Origin: a virus | Direction: 5' to 3' (one strand) | DNA length: 42,468 bases | IMG/VR virus record: IMGVR_UViG_3300044699_000127 | Location: 1 to 42,468 of that record | Shown: positions 32,818-42,431 of the stretch, one piece after another | Numbering within the stretch: the stretch's first letter is position 1 | Layout of the letters: the number at the start of each line of letters is the position of its first letter | The notes under the pieces: generated by a model | The model's database searches: none | Told to the model about the DNA's origin: nothing | What the model saw: only the letters and a program-made list of their open reading frames with translations | Program-made: the position numbers and the translations under genes

Positions 32818-35046
32818 TGGCAACGATCTCGTCATTGGTTGTGAGCTAAAACTTCAAGCCGACAACTCAACAACGGATTGAAGAACGCGCAGCGCGAGGC
32901 GAAGGAATTCGAAAAAAACGGTTAAGCCAACGACCCAACTCCTCAACGATATCGGATCGGCGGCAACCAGCGCAGGCCAAACCTGTCGCTTGGTCTGACC
33001 GTGCCGCTCGTCGCCTTCGGCGGGTTGGCGGTTAAGACTTCAACGAAGCGGAGAGAGCTTCCACGTTGATGAGAATGCAATCCGGTCCACGGGCGGAGTT
33101 GCTGGAAAGAGCGCAGATGAGTTGCGCAGGCTCGCGACATCGCTGCAAGGCGATTCGGTCTTCGATGATGACGAGATCATTCAGAAGACAATTACTCAAC
33201 TGTTGACGTTTACCAACATTGCCGGGACCGCGTTCGACCGTGGCGCGCAGGCGGCACTGAACATGTCGACCGTGCTCGGCCAGGATCTCCAATCCTCAGC
33301 AATCCAGGTCGGTAAGGCTCTCAACGATCCGGTCGCGGGCGTCACGGCCCTGCAGCGGTGTCGGCGTGAAGCTGTCTGAACGATCAGAAGGAACTCGTCA
33401 AGTCCTTCATGGCGGTCAACGACATTGCGGGCGCGCAAAACGTCATCCTGAAGGAACTGGAAAAGGAGTTCGGGGGCGCGGCTAAGGCGGCTCGCTGGTG
33501 GGCTCTGGGCCCTGCAGCAACTCGGGGTTCAGCTTGGCAACGTCTCAGAGAAATTCGGCGAACTCATATCAGAGGGATTGCTCCTCTCATCGGATATGTC
33601 GAAAGGCTGGTGACGTGGCTGGGCAGCCTTGATGATTCAACCAAGACGGTACTACTGGTTATCGGCGGGCTGGCTGCCGCAATCGGCCCCTGCTCGTCTT
33701 CTTCGGAACGCTCGCTCTTTCCATCTCAAGCATCATCACGTTGTTGCGGCGGGCGGCCATTCATGATCGCGATGACGGCCGTCGGCACGGTCTTGACCGG
33801 CCCTGTCGGTATCGCCATCGCTATCGGCGTTGTGGTTGCGGCTCTTACTGCGTTTGCTCTGAAGAATGAAGCGGTGCGCGAGGCTCTCGGCGCCGGTGGG
33901 CGCGATCCGGGACAGCGTCGGCAGTGTGCTCACTGAACTCAAGGGGCTGTTTGATGTCTTCATGCCTTACATCGAAGCCGCGTGGAAGCTTTGGGTCGGG
34001 GTCATCAAGGCGGAATGGACGGTCATTTCAACACCCTCGGGCCTGTTCTCAGTGTGGCTTTCGACGTGGTCAAGACCGTGCTCAAAAGCGCACTGGATAT
34101 TCTCGCAGGCGGCATACGCGCGTTTACCGGACTGATTACCGGCGACTGGACAAAGTTCGGGGAAGGGATCCAAAGATTTGGCAAGCCCTATGGGACGCCA
34201 TCAAGCGCATCCTGACGGCGCCCTCGACGCGGTTAAGGGCGCGGTAACGGGCTTCACCCAGGGTGTTACGAGCGCCTTTTCGAGTATGTGGGACAAGGTC
34301 GTGGGCATTCTTTCGTGCCCGACATGATCAACCGGATACAGGGTAGAGTTTGCCGACTGTCCAGCGTTATGGAAAGTCCGTCTTGGATGCCACGAAGTCC
34401 GTGATGGATTCTTTCACGTCGATGTTTAACACGCTGACGTCCGAGCGCGTCCTGGGTAGACAAGATCGGAGCGATTTTCGGCGGGCTTAGCGGGGCCGCT
34501 GGTGGCGGCGGCGGGGGCGGCCTGCTTAGCGGAATCCTCGGCAAGCTTGGCATTGGCGGCGGGGGCGGCGGCGGTGCCGATGGCGGGGCGGCGCGGGCTG
34601 CTCCGGCGCCGGTGGTGGCCTTACCGGTGCGCTTGGACCTCTCGGGATGGGTTTCGACGTGGGCTATAAGATCGCCAAGATGTTCGGCCTGGGAGGCCAT
34701 CCGAGCAAGAAAAATTCCAGAAGGAACACGACGAAGCTGTGCGGAGGCAGGCGGCGCTAATCGGGCATCGCACGATCAGTGGCTCCAAATGTCTCGAACT
34801 GGTCCCGGCTACGATTCACCACTGCAAAGTCCGTATGGCGCGTTTTACGGTGCCGATGGACGCCCTGCGCGGGCCTTGGCGGCGGTGCCATCGGCGGCGG
34901 TATGGCTGGGGGCGGCGGCATCACCGTCAACGTCAACATCGCCTCCGGGCTATGGTTTCCGGTGAAGACATCGTGCGGAAGATCGCCAGTGACATCGGCA
35001 GATGGCGCTCGCTGGCGAAATCAATCCTTTCGCGTTCGGACGCTAA
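32817..35046 (+). CDS. Tape measure protein (frameshifted)
   Basis: ATG 32817 overlaps the chaperone stop (TAATG). Order: MATISSLVV, ELKLQADN, LKNAQREAKEFEK, SLGLTVPLVAFGGLAVK, KSADELRRLATSLQGDSVFD, DEIIQKTITQLLTFTNIAGT, ALNMSTVLGQDLQSSAIQVG. Then NVILKELEKEFGGAAKAAR, LVTWLGSLDDSTKTVLLVIG and GLAAAIGP..., hydrophobic segments (VGIAIAIGVVVAALTAFALK). A Gly-rich region follows (34490-34620), ending ITVNVNIASGYGF, GEDIVRKIASDIGR. About 743 residues, which suggests a tail of roughly 110 nm by the usual residue/length ratio. Membrane-like helices in the middle fit a role in DNA ejection. Confidence 0.9.
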
Positions 35047-37016
35047 ATGGCAAACGCAGGATCACTTTCAATGCGGTCAACGCGGACTTCACTAAAGACG
35101 TGGCGTCGTTGGAGATTCTTCCGGTTCGCGATAAGTCGCGCCTGAAGTTCCAAATCTGAACATCGCGTCAGCGTTCACCGTGCGGGCACCTATCGCAACT
35201 TGAGAAACTCCAATGCGACAGAGTCCGACCTGAAGACCGCGTTGCTTCAAGCATCGATGTGGGCGGAAGCAGGATTGCCGTGGACGTTCGCACGCGACAG
35301 CGGTCTGGTTGTCAGCACGACCTTGGACGCCGCGCCGCAGCCGGTGCTGCCGCAATCCCGTAGCGTCGGCGGCAGGCATTGTCACGGGCAGCCGCTACGT
35401 GATCGAAAGCGAGTCTGAGGCTGCCGTCGTCAAGGCAACCAACTCCGCGACAGATCCTGTGACGATTTCCGTCGCCATCAACGCGGGCTTTGCTCGGCTC
35501 GCGCTTCAGGTACTTCGAGTTCCTGCCGATGCTGGGCACAATCAAAATCACCGAGACAGATCAGTTGGATTACGACGTGGAAATCAGCGGGCGTCGTGGA
35601 TCGGAGAGCGCTCTAATGCTTAACCCAACGCTAACCTACGCAGCAGCGAACGCTCTGGCGACGCGGACACCTACCTATGCCGTGGAAAATTCTCCGGGGC
35701 TTCGTGAAGAGATCCTGAAGGATTCGCCTTCGCTGTTCCTGGAGCTTGGCGAGGAGTCCGGCCCGTCGCTTCGGATGCGTCCGGCAATGGGCTGGACGGC
35801 ACCTATCAGGCGGCTCCAACGCTGGCGTGCGCGGTCCCTTCGTCAACGACCGGGCAACCGCGTGCTGTTCAACGGCACCACGCAGTACGTCAGCATCGCC
35901 GACAACAGCTGCTTGATCCTGCGGATCTGCAATCGGGCGAGGCATGGGTGCGCCCGAGAGTCATCGGCAGCACGATGACCATTTTCGGCAAGGGCTCGAC
36001 GTCGCTGGAGTTCTACATCAAGACCACCGGGAAAATTGCGATCTCGAAAAACGGAACCGCGGAGATCGTCGAATCCACCGTGGCGCTCACCGCGGGTTTG
36101 GGCTCACGCTGCCTATACGAAGTCGGGCAGCACGGTTCACTATACATCAACGGCAGGACGTCACCAGCACGGTCACGAATCAAACGATTGCCGCCACCGC
36201 GTCGGCATTTTCAATTGCATCGACGACAGGCTGGCTCTCTGGATCGCTTTGCCGTCTGGCCCTCTACGCCACAGAACTTTCGGCAGCACGCATTCGGCGC
36301 ACTATAACGCGGGCCGCGGCGTCGGCGCGTTTGCGATGCTGGCAAGCGCTACACGACGCACCATCTGTTCGATTACTTCGAGGAAGTCTTAGCCGCAACC
36401 CGTCGCTCTATCTACGGCTTGGCGAAGCGCAGGAACTGTCGCTGTGGATTCCAGCGGCAACCGGCTTGATGGCGTGTATGTGAACACGCCCACCCTTGGG
36501 TTACGGGCGCACTGTCCGGTGACCAAAACACTGCCATCACGCTGAACGGACGGACGAATACATTACCCGTGCGGATCACGCGCTGCTCGATCCCGGCGAC
36601 GTCTGCTCCTTCACATTTTGGTAAAGCCAGTCCTCGCTGGATCAGCGGCGAGATGGCGGTGCTGTTCAAGAATAGCGGCGGCTACTACGTCAGCATCCAC
36701 GACACGACAGGATCATCAGTCTGGTGAAGGTTGCCTCCACGCGATCGCTCATTCCACAACCGGAGCCGCGGCTGGCGTCTGGAGTTTCGTCGCGATCACC
36801 AAAAACGGGCGACCCACAAAACTCTATCTCAACGGCGTGGACGTCACGACGCAGAGCGGCGACACGAATCAAACGATTGTTGCTACGGCTTCAGACCTCT
36901 ATATCGGCTCCGATACGTATGGATATTTCAAAGGGTCTTTGGACGAGCTTGCGATCTATCCCGCTGCTCTCTCTGCGGCTCGCGTGCAGGCCCACTACGA
37001 TGCTGGCCGCGGCTGA
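35047..37016 (+). CDS. Distal tail protein with two LamG-like domains (frameshifted)
   Basis: ATG 35047 follows the tape measure stop directly. The N-terminus is FNAVNADFTKDVASLEILPV, then NSNATESDLKTALLQASMWA, SRYVIESESEAAVVKATNSA and FRYFEFLPMLGTIKITETDQ, a tail-type beta module. From about 35700 a first laminin-G/concanavalin-A-like domain follows: SPSLFLELGEESGP, LFNGTTQYVSIADNS, FYIKTTGKIAISKNGTAEIV, LAL.ATELSAARIR. A second similar domain starts near 36390: SLYLRLGEAQ, ALLDPGDVCSFTFWVKP, FVAITKNGRPTKLYLNGVDV and LDELAIYPAALSAARVQAHY. About 656 residues. LamG-like domains bind sugars or proteins, so receptor binding is likely. The stop overlaps the next ATG as TGATG. Confidence 0.8.
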
Positions 37017-39913
37017 TGAATCTGCCAGACAATATCAAGTGCATGAACCCGACGGCCTTGCGTGGAATCTCAGCTCAGGTCGAGCCCGAGCGCGGACGAT
37101 CCACAGTAAGCTCCATCGTGCTGCCGCTTATCGATCAGAGTATCTATGACGCCGAAGTCCTGGCAGATGCGCCGTCGCTCTATCTGCCTTTGAATGAAAA
37201 GTCCGGCGTCGTGGCAGGCGACGCGAGCGGCAACTGTCTGCACGGCTCGCCTGTTGCAGCTCCGACATTTGGGAACGCCGGGCCGCTGGCTGAGCCGAAT
37301 ACCTGTCTCGCGATGAACGGTTCAACGCAGTACGTGAGCGTACCGGATCACGCGCTGCTCGATCCCGGCGACACGTTCACGCTTGAGGCTTGGTAAAGCT
37401 CCCTCTTTCGTGGCGATCAGGACTTTATCTCGAAGGGCTTTAATGGCTACAGGTTTTATGTCAACAGTTCTGGCGTGGTGAAAGGTGAGCGGTATGGCGC
37501 GGGCGCGATTGTGCTGGCGTTGACTGCACTGAGCTTGAATATTTGGTATCACGTCGCATGGGTCAAGTCTGGCGCGACAAACACCCTCTACGTAAACGGC
37601 GTGAACGTCACGAGCAGCGGCACGAATCAGACCATCACCGCGACAGCCTTTCCTCTGAACGTCGGACGGAACCAAGGGCCGGGTGGATATTTTGGCGGCA
37701 GCATTGCCCGCGTTGCTATCTATCCAGCGGCGCTCTCTGGAGATCGCGTGCAGGCCCACTACATCTCAGGCTCTGCGAATGTCGGCAGCCGCGGTGCCGT
37801 GACGCGATTGCTTTACGAGGGACTCAGCAACAGGCGGGCCACGTTCCGAGCTGGCTTCAGCTCGATCTGCTATTCCGATTTCACGAGCTTTCAGCGAGGG
37901 GTGATTGAACGTGCCTCTATGACTTCTGATCTGCTCGGCTTCGATGTGACGCTCAAAGATCCTTCCACGTTGACCAATAGGAAAGTCTGCGGCGGCGGGC
38001 GAGTAAGCTCACGTTGGCAATGACCACGGTAGTGACGACGCTGTATCTGGTGGACGCGTCGAGCTATGAGGATACGGGCGTCGTGCAGATCGACAGTGAG
38101 CTGGTGTCCTATACAGGCAAACGGGAAGGCTTCACGATCAACACACCGCAATTCGATACCGCTTACGGCGGCGGCTCGTGGGTCTCTGTCGGCACAAACG
38201 ATTGCTGGTACTCCGACGATGGAAAGAACTGGCATGTGGGCGTGATCCCAGCGGGAGCCTATTTGAGCGTGTGCGCGCTGCGGCGTTGGGCTTGTTTGTC
38301 GCCGTGGGAGCCTATGGGGTTATCGCAACGAGCCCTGACGGGCGGGTGTGGACTGCGCGAACCGCCGCGGAAGCGAATCAGCTTAGTAGTGTTTGCTGGA
38401 ACGCAGACAACGGGCTGCTCGTGCTCGTGTCCAGAGACGGCACGAACCGCGTGCAGTATTCCAGCGACGGCATCACGTGGACCGCAGCAGCCGCCGCGGA
38501 AGCCAATCCTTGGGGGAGCGTCTGCTGGGCATCGGGGTTGTCGGGTGGCTCGAAGTTTGTGGCGGTTGCGGCAACGGGCACGAATCAGGTGATGTATTCC
38601 AGCAACGGAATCACGTGGACTTCCGCCGCCGCCGCCGCCGCAAAACCTTGGGGCTGCATTGCCTACAACGGGACGATGCTTGTCGCGTTGGCTGCTGGGG
38701 ACATCGCCTATGGCACGAATCTCGTTATGACCTCCACCAACGCCACGGCATGGACGAGTCAGAGCTGCCAGCCGGGACTGTGGTATCGGCTTCTGTATGT
38801 ATCCGCGCTGTCGCGATGGATAGGGGTGGGAACGAGTGGCCTTGACGTAGCCTCGCTTCAGTATTCCGCGGACGCCATCACGTGGAGCTACAGTGCTGCT
38901 GGATCGAGCTGGAATCCGCCCGTCGTCGGTGCCTGTTACGGCGTGGCATGGTCTAACGACCATTCGCTGGCGGTGGTGGTCTGCGGCGCGTTGCTTAGTG
39001 CCCAGCCGCCTATCGCGAGTATCTGGTCTACCAACCTGATGACGTGGGAAGCAACGTTCAGTGCCTTGACCGGCCTGACACGTGGCGTCGATATTCTGAA
39101 CACGATAACGGTGCCCGCGACACATGCCGCGGGACAGACCGTCAGAGAAACGTTTCACGCTCGGCCAGCGCACATCGTGGATATTGTCGAAGGTCTGCTG
39201 CTGGCACCGGCAAGCTGGGTGCTGACATGCCGCCATCGCTCGTGAACAGCACAAAGCTGGCGGCGGTCAAAGCTGCGCTCGGCGACAGTTACATCGTTCA
39301 ATTTTTTATCGAAGAGGAGTTCAATCTAAAACTCTTCATCGAAGACGAGTGCTGTGCGCCGTTCGCTCTGTATCCCGGCATCGGGGAGAAGTGGTCTCTG
39401 GTGCGAATTGGCAACGATGCCGCGGCGGTAGCGACAATCGTGGACGCAGACATTGTCCCGGCTGACGGCATTCCGCAGATTGGCTTCGACCCGGATTACG
39501 CGTCGATCTTCAACCGCGTGACTGTCGAGTGTGACTGGAACTCGGCCACCTCGAAGTATGAAACGGCCCGCGTCTTTGAGCGTCCAGACTCGATTATCGC
39601 CAACGGCGTGCGCCCCTTCACCGTGCGGTCCAAAGGACTGCGGACGAGCTTCGCTGGGACGGAGACCTTGATCGCCGACATCGCGAGCCGCCTCCTCGAC
39701 CGTTACGAAAACGGGGCACCAAAGGTTTCCGCAACGACCTATCTGTATAAGAACGTCCTCGAAGCTGGAGACCAAATAAGTCTCACGTCGGCAGTAATTC
39801 CAAACCTAGCCACGGGCGTGCGGGGCGTGTCCGCGCAGCTCAATGAAGTCGTGAGCCGCGGGCTCCAGTTCAGTGCCGGTACTGTGAAATTCGAACTGAT
39901 GAAGGTGGGGTAA
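37016..39913 (+). CDS. Baseplate/distal tail protein with inserted LamG-like and propeller-like domains (frameshifted)
   Basis: ATG 37016 overlaps the previous stop. The N-terminal tail part is CMNPTALRGISAQVEPERGR and SSIVLPLIDQS. A LamG-like domain follows (APSLYLPLNEKSGVVAGDAS, NIWYHVAWVKSGATNTLYVN, VAIYPAALSGDRVQAHYISG). The tail core resumes with VTRLLYEGLSNRRATFRAGF and TLYLVDASSYEDTGVVQIDS ELVSYTGK. It is then interrupted by about 300 residues of propeller-like repeats (VQYSSDGITWT, VMYSSNGITWT, LQYSADAITWS). It continues FSALTGLTRGVDI, ATHAAGQTVRE, DIVEGLLL, and finally IVQFFIEEEFNLKLFIEDE, FDPDYASIFNRVTVECDWNS and EVVSRGLQFSAGTVKFELMK. About 965 residues. The tail core is typical of siphovirus tail proteins that sit below the tape measure. 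Both extra domains look inserted into it and probably contact the host surface. Confidence 0.8.
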
Positions 39914-39948
39914 AGGATGATGCGATCGCCGCGGCGCGCGACCTCTTC

Positions 39949-40134
39949 TCAATTCTTGACCGTTATCCGGACGGTAACTTCTGTCCCGCAATGTGGACAG
40001 CGGTAAAGCCCATCGCTTCCTTCGACGTCCGTCGTCAGGCGCATCGCCTCCCCTTGCGAATCTTCGCCTTTGCACGTATCGGCGTTGTGGCACAGGAGCT
40101 CGACTTCCACCCGCATTGACCGTTCGCCTGTCAT
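39949..40134 (-). CDS. Small zinc-ribbon protein
   Basis: 61 residues, last gene of the leftward operon. ATG 40134 has CGGAGG seven bases upstream and overlaps the previous stop. RVEVELLCHNADTCKGEDSQ is followed by GLYRCPHCGTEVTVRITVKN. Cys pairs C-x(5)-C and CPHCG give a two-strand zinc ribbon. Intact. Only 35 bp separate its end from the convergent late operon. Confidence 0.75.
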   Translation of the reverse strand: MTGERSMRVEVELLCHNADTCKGEDSQGEAMRLTTDVEGSDGLYRCPHCGTEVTVRITVKN

Positions 40135-40362
40135 TGGAATCCCTCCGAATGTTTCCCTGTAGCATTCGGAGCGTCAACGCAAGGTCCGCCTCGAGTGTCT
40201 TGCCGACATGGTCCCACGATCGTGCAAGCGGTCCGAGATTGAGTTCATTCGCTTCCTCGGCCAGTTCCGCAGCACGAGCCCGGCCTTACGCGTCGTTTCG
40301 ATAAACTTTGTGCGGCGCTCCTCCAGGAGCCTCTCATCTTCTTCCGGTGTATTTGTGGACAT
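40131..40362 (-). CDS. Hypothetical helical protein (frameshifted)
   Basis: ATG 40362 follows GAGGA. MSTNTPEEDERLLEERRTKF and IETTRKAG continue in a shifted frame as ELAEEANELNLGPLARSWDH, then VGKTLEADLALTLRMLQGN. The stop overlaps the next ATG as ATGA after another slip. About 77 residues, all helical, perhaps a coiled coil. No family is recognised. Confidence 0.6.
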
Positions 40363-40371
40363 GCTATTCCT

Positions 40372-40719
40372 CTACCCCCCCTCAGGCCGTTCGAAATAAA
40401 ACCCGGCGAAGCACTGTTGGCGGTGGCCTGCTTCACAGACCACCTCCGCATAGACCTTGCCGCGGCTAAGAATTCGCCATCGATGGCGCTCCGTTCTCGT
40501 CCGGGCCGGCATCGGGAACAGCGCAGCCGGACCGCGCGGCCGTCGATAAGGAACCAGAGTTCGACGCCACAGCGCTCCTTCTTCCTGGGCTTACTCCTGC
40601 GGATCCGCCATTTCCGCGGCTTGAGCGGACCGCGCCTGGCAATCCATTCCGGGTCACCGAACACCGGCTTGCCCTCAAGGGAAGCACGGCTGTGATTTCT
40701 TCAACCGCTCGCCTGTCAT
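40372..40719 (-). CDS. Hypothetical protein (frameshifted)
   Basis: ATG 40719 overlaps the upstream stop. MTGERLKKSQPCFP, then (shifted) FGDPEWIARRGPLKPRKWRI, CGVELWFLIDGRAVRLRCSR, and in a third frame RHRWRILSRGKVYAEVVCEA, GHRQQCFAGFYFERPEGG. Cys residues recur (RCSxC, VCEAGHRQQC) and could bind zinc. The start shares AATGACAGGCGARCGGT with the gene at 40134. About 115 residues, unknown family. Confidence 0.55.
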
Positions 40720-40866
40720 TCAGTACTCCCGTTGCAGTTGGTTCAATGCAGGGTCGAATGGGTCGCTCTCGTCGTGACACTCCACGCAAAACTCATAAGC
40801 CGGCGTTCCATGCTTGCAGCAGTCTTGTGGGTCTGGTAGTTCGCTATCGTCAAACTCGTTCGACAT
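40720..40866 (-). CDS. Small acidic Cys-rich protein
   Basis: 48 residues, intact, from ATG 40866 behind GAGGAGCG. The sequence MSNEFDDSELPDPQDCCKHG, then TPAYEFCVECHDESDPFDPA has CC..H and CxxCH, likely a zinc site. It is strongly acidic. The stop is followed directly by the next ATG. Too short for the usual gene-finding cut-off. Confidence 0.65.
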   Translation of the reverse strand: MSNEFDDSELPDPQDCCKHGTPAYEFCVECHDESDPFDPALNQLQREY

Positions 40867-40872
40867 CGCTCC

Positions 40873-41179
40873 TCATCTCCACCTTTCGGTCTCTAAATCT
40901 TTCCTGGATAGCAGACGGTTCCGCTGGTTCATCGGCGGCAATTCTTCAATCGGTAGGGGACCAGCTCCGCGCACCTGACCGCCCGGGTTTATTCCTAACT
41001 GGTGCGCCCTTCGGATCGCACAGGTCAGGGGATGGCTGCCCCCTCCGACGGGGCCGCGGGCTTGTCGGTACCGCAAGTGAAGGATCGGATTCCACGTAAC
41101 AACCGCCGAGCCACTGCTTTCCTTTCGGCTTGTCAGGATCTGCGAATGATAGCCACCACCAGTCCATACCAGGCTTCAT
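40873..41179 (-). CDS. Hypothetical protein (frameshifted)
   Basis: ATG 41179 overlaps the ParB stop as ATGA. MKPGMDWWWLSFADPDKPKG and KQWLGGCYVES lead, after a shift near 41060, into HPLTCAIRRAHQLGINPGGQ and PPMNQRNRLLSRKDLETER. About 102 residues. The same type of Trp-rich opening is common in small phage proteins. No family is recognised. Confidence 0.6.
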
Positions 41180-42085
41180 GGCCGCTTCTTTCCGACTGCA
41201 GACGTCTGCACTTTCTTCGGGGGATGCCAGCGCGCGTTTGCTGCGGTCCTGGCGGAGGCCTGCCGCTCCGATTTGGTCATGACCTGGTTCCGCCGGCGGA
41301 CGCCTTTGCTGCCGAGTATGCTCAGATGGCTCCTCAGAATTTCGGCAATCGCCGCGCGCGCCTCCGGATCTCCGCCAGCGGCGGCACGAAGCATGGCGGT
41401 AGCGTGATCGCGGTGGGTGAAGTGGTTGTTCGTCCGGGGACCAGGCGCGGGCGGCATCGGCGTTTTCTCGTTGTTCGTCACGATCCGGCCCAGCTCGCGG
41501 ACGGACAGAGTCGCGAACGCCGCGGCCGCCTCACCTGTTGCGTAAGGCTCCTGTTGTCCTGCCGGCAGCCGGGCGAGCAGGATCGCATGGCCCGCAGTCA
41601 TCTTCTTCGCGTAGAAAAGTTCCTGCAGGCCTGCGACCAGCCTCAGCAGCTTCAGCCGATCGTAAACGTACTTCTCTGACTTGCTGATCCGCCCGGCGAT
41701 CTGAAACGCCGTCATCTTGTGCCTCTCCATCAGCTCCCGGTAGCCGTTGGCTTCGTCGAGCTCGTGGACGTCCTCCCGCTGCAGGTTCTCGACCAGCTGC
41801 AGCTCCGCCACGGTCAGGTCGTCGAGGTCGCGCTGGATGGCTTTGATGGTGGTCTTACCTGCCCATAGCGCTCCCCGGTACCGCCGTTCGCCGAAGATGA
41901 TCTCGAACCGGGAGGGCCTTACTGGGTGCGTGCGGACGAGAATCGGCTGCGCGACATCGTGGGCTTTGATGCTGTCGGCATCTCCTGAATCGATTCGTCG
42001 GTCAGATGTTTGCGCGGATTGGTCGGCGACGCTCGATGAGAGCGAGCGGTAGGGCCGGGTGGTAGATCTCTTCTGCAGACGTCAT
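41176..42085 (-). CDS. parB: ParB-like partition protein (two frameshifts)
   Basis: ATG 42085 overlaps the upstream stop as ATGA. The first 25 residues (TSAEEIYHPALPLALIERR) lead, after shifts near 42025 and 41981, into NPRKHLTDESIQE, SIKAHDVAQPILVRTHP and FEIIFGERRYRGAL, the ParB box with GERR. ELQLVENLQREDVHELDEAN, the second ParB box, follows. Then comes the HTH part (MERHKMTAFQIAGRISKSEK, YVYDRLKLLRLVAGLQELFY). The C-terminus is basic (KSERQASARTAANARWHPPK). About 302 residues, the typical ParB length. It binds a centromere-like site and, in CTP-dependent ParBs, slides on DNA. No ParA is encoded. A copy of the 16-bp palindrome lies inside its own 3' end. Confidence 0.88.
41197..41212. repeat. 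16-bp palindrome, copy 3 (one mismatch)
   Basis: CTGCAGACGTCTGCAC: the 14-bp core TGCAGACGTCTGCA is intact and one outer base differs. It lies in the 3' end of parB, coding for VQTSA. A partial copy (CTGCAGACGTC) lies at the parB start, 42073-42083. Confidence 0.8.
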
Positions 42086-42431
42086 GAGTTCACTACCGCC
42101 CCACGGGCCCTCTTTCCTGCCTGCGTTTTGAATCCTGCTGTTGTCAGCGCCCGGCGGATCTTGCTGCCCAGCCTGGCGGCCGCTAAGGGATTTGTAAAAT
42201 TCCAGTCCAGTAATTCGAGAACGGCCGCGGCGGCCATCGCTTTATTCCGCGTCGGCGCATAACAAACGGCGTATCCCGTCGGCACATGCGAGACGGCCCA
42301 GTCGCGCTGGGTTGCCCAGTGGCCATTTTTCCAGGTGCATTTGCGATGCACGCCGAGCATTTTGCTGGCGATGATGTAGCCCAGCACCTTCCGTACTTCC
42401 AGCCCTCCGAAGATTCCATGAACCATGATCG
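42082..42431 (-). CDS. Hypothetical protein, second copy over the terminal repeat
   Basis: The C-terminal 114 residues of the gene that starts at 279, here in the right-hand repeat. The end, AGKRARGAVVNS, overlaps the ParB start codon. The stretch beyond 42431 diverges from the left copy. Confidence 0.75.
42208..42431. repeat. Terminal direct repeat, right copy
   Basis: Identical to 1-224. The last 37 bases of the window (42432-42468) are only loosely similar to 225-268 and look like a low-quality or variant end. Confidence 0.95.

Noticed and set aside
38259-39254. Long minus-strand ORF of 331 codons
   Set aside because: Antisense shadow of the propeller repeats of the tail protein.
35047-39913. 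Diversity-generating retroelement acting on the tail proteins
   Set aside because: No reverse transcriptase gene and no template/variable repeat pair was seen.
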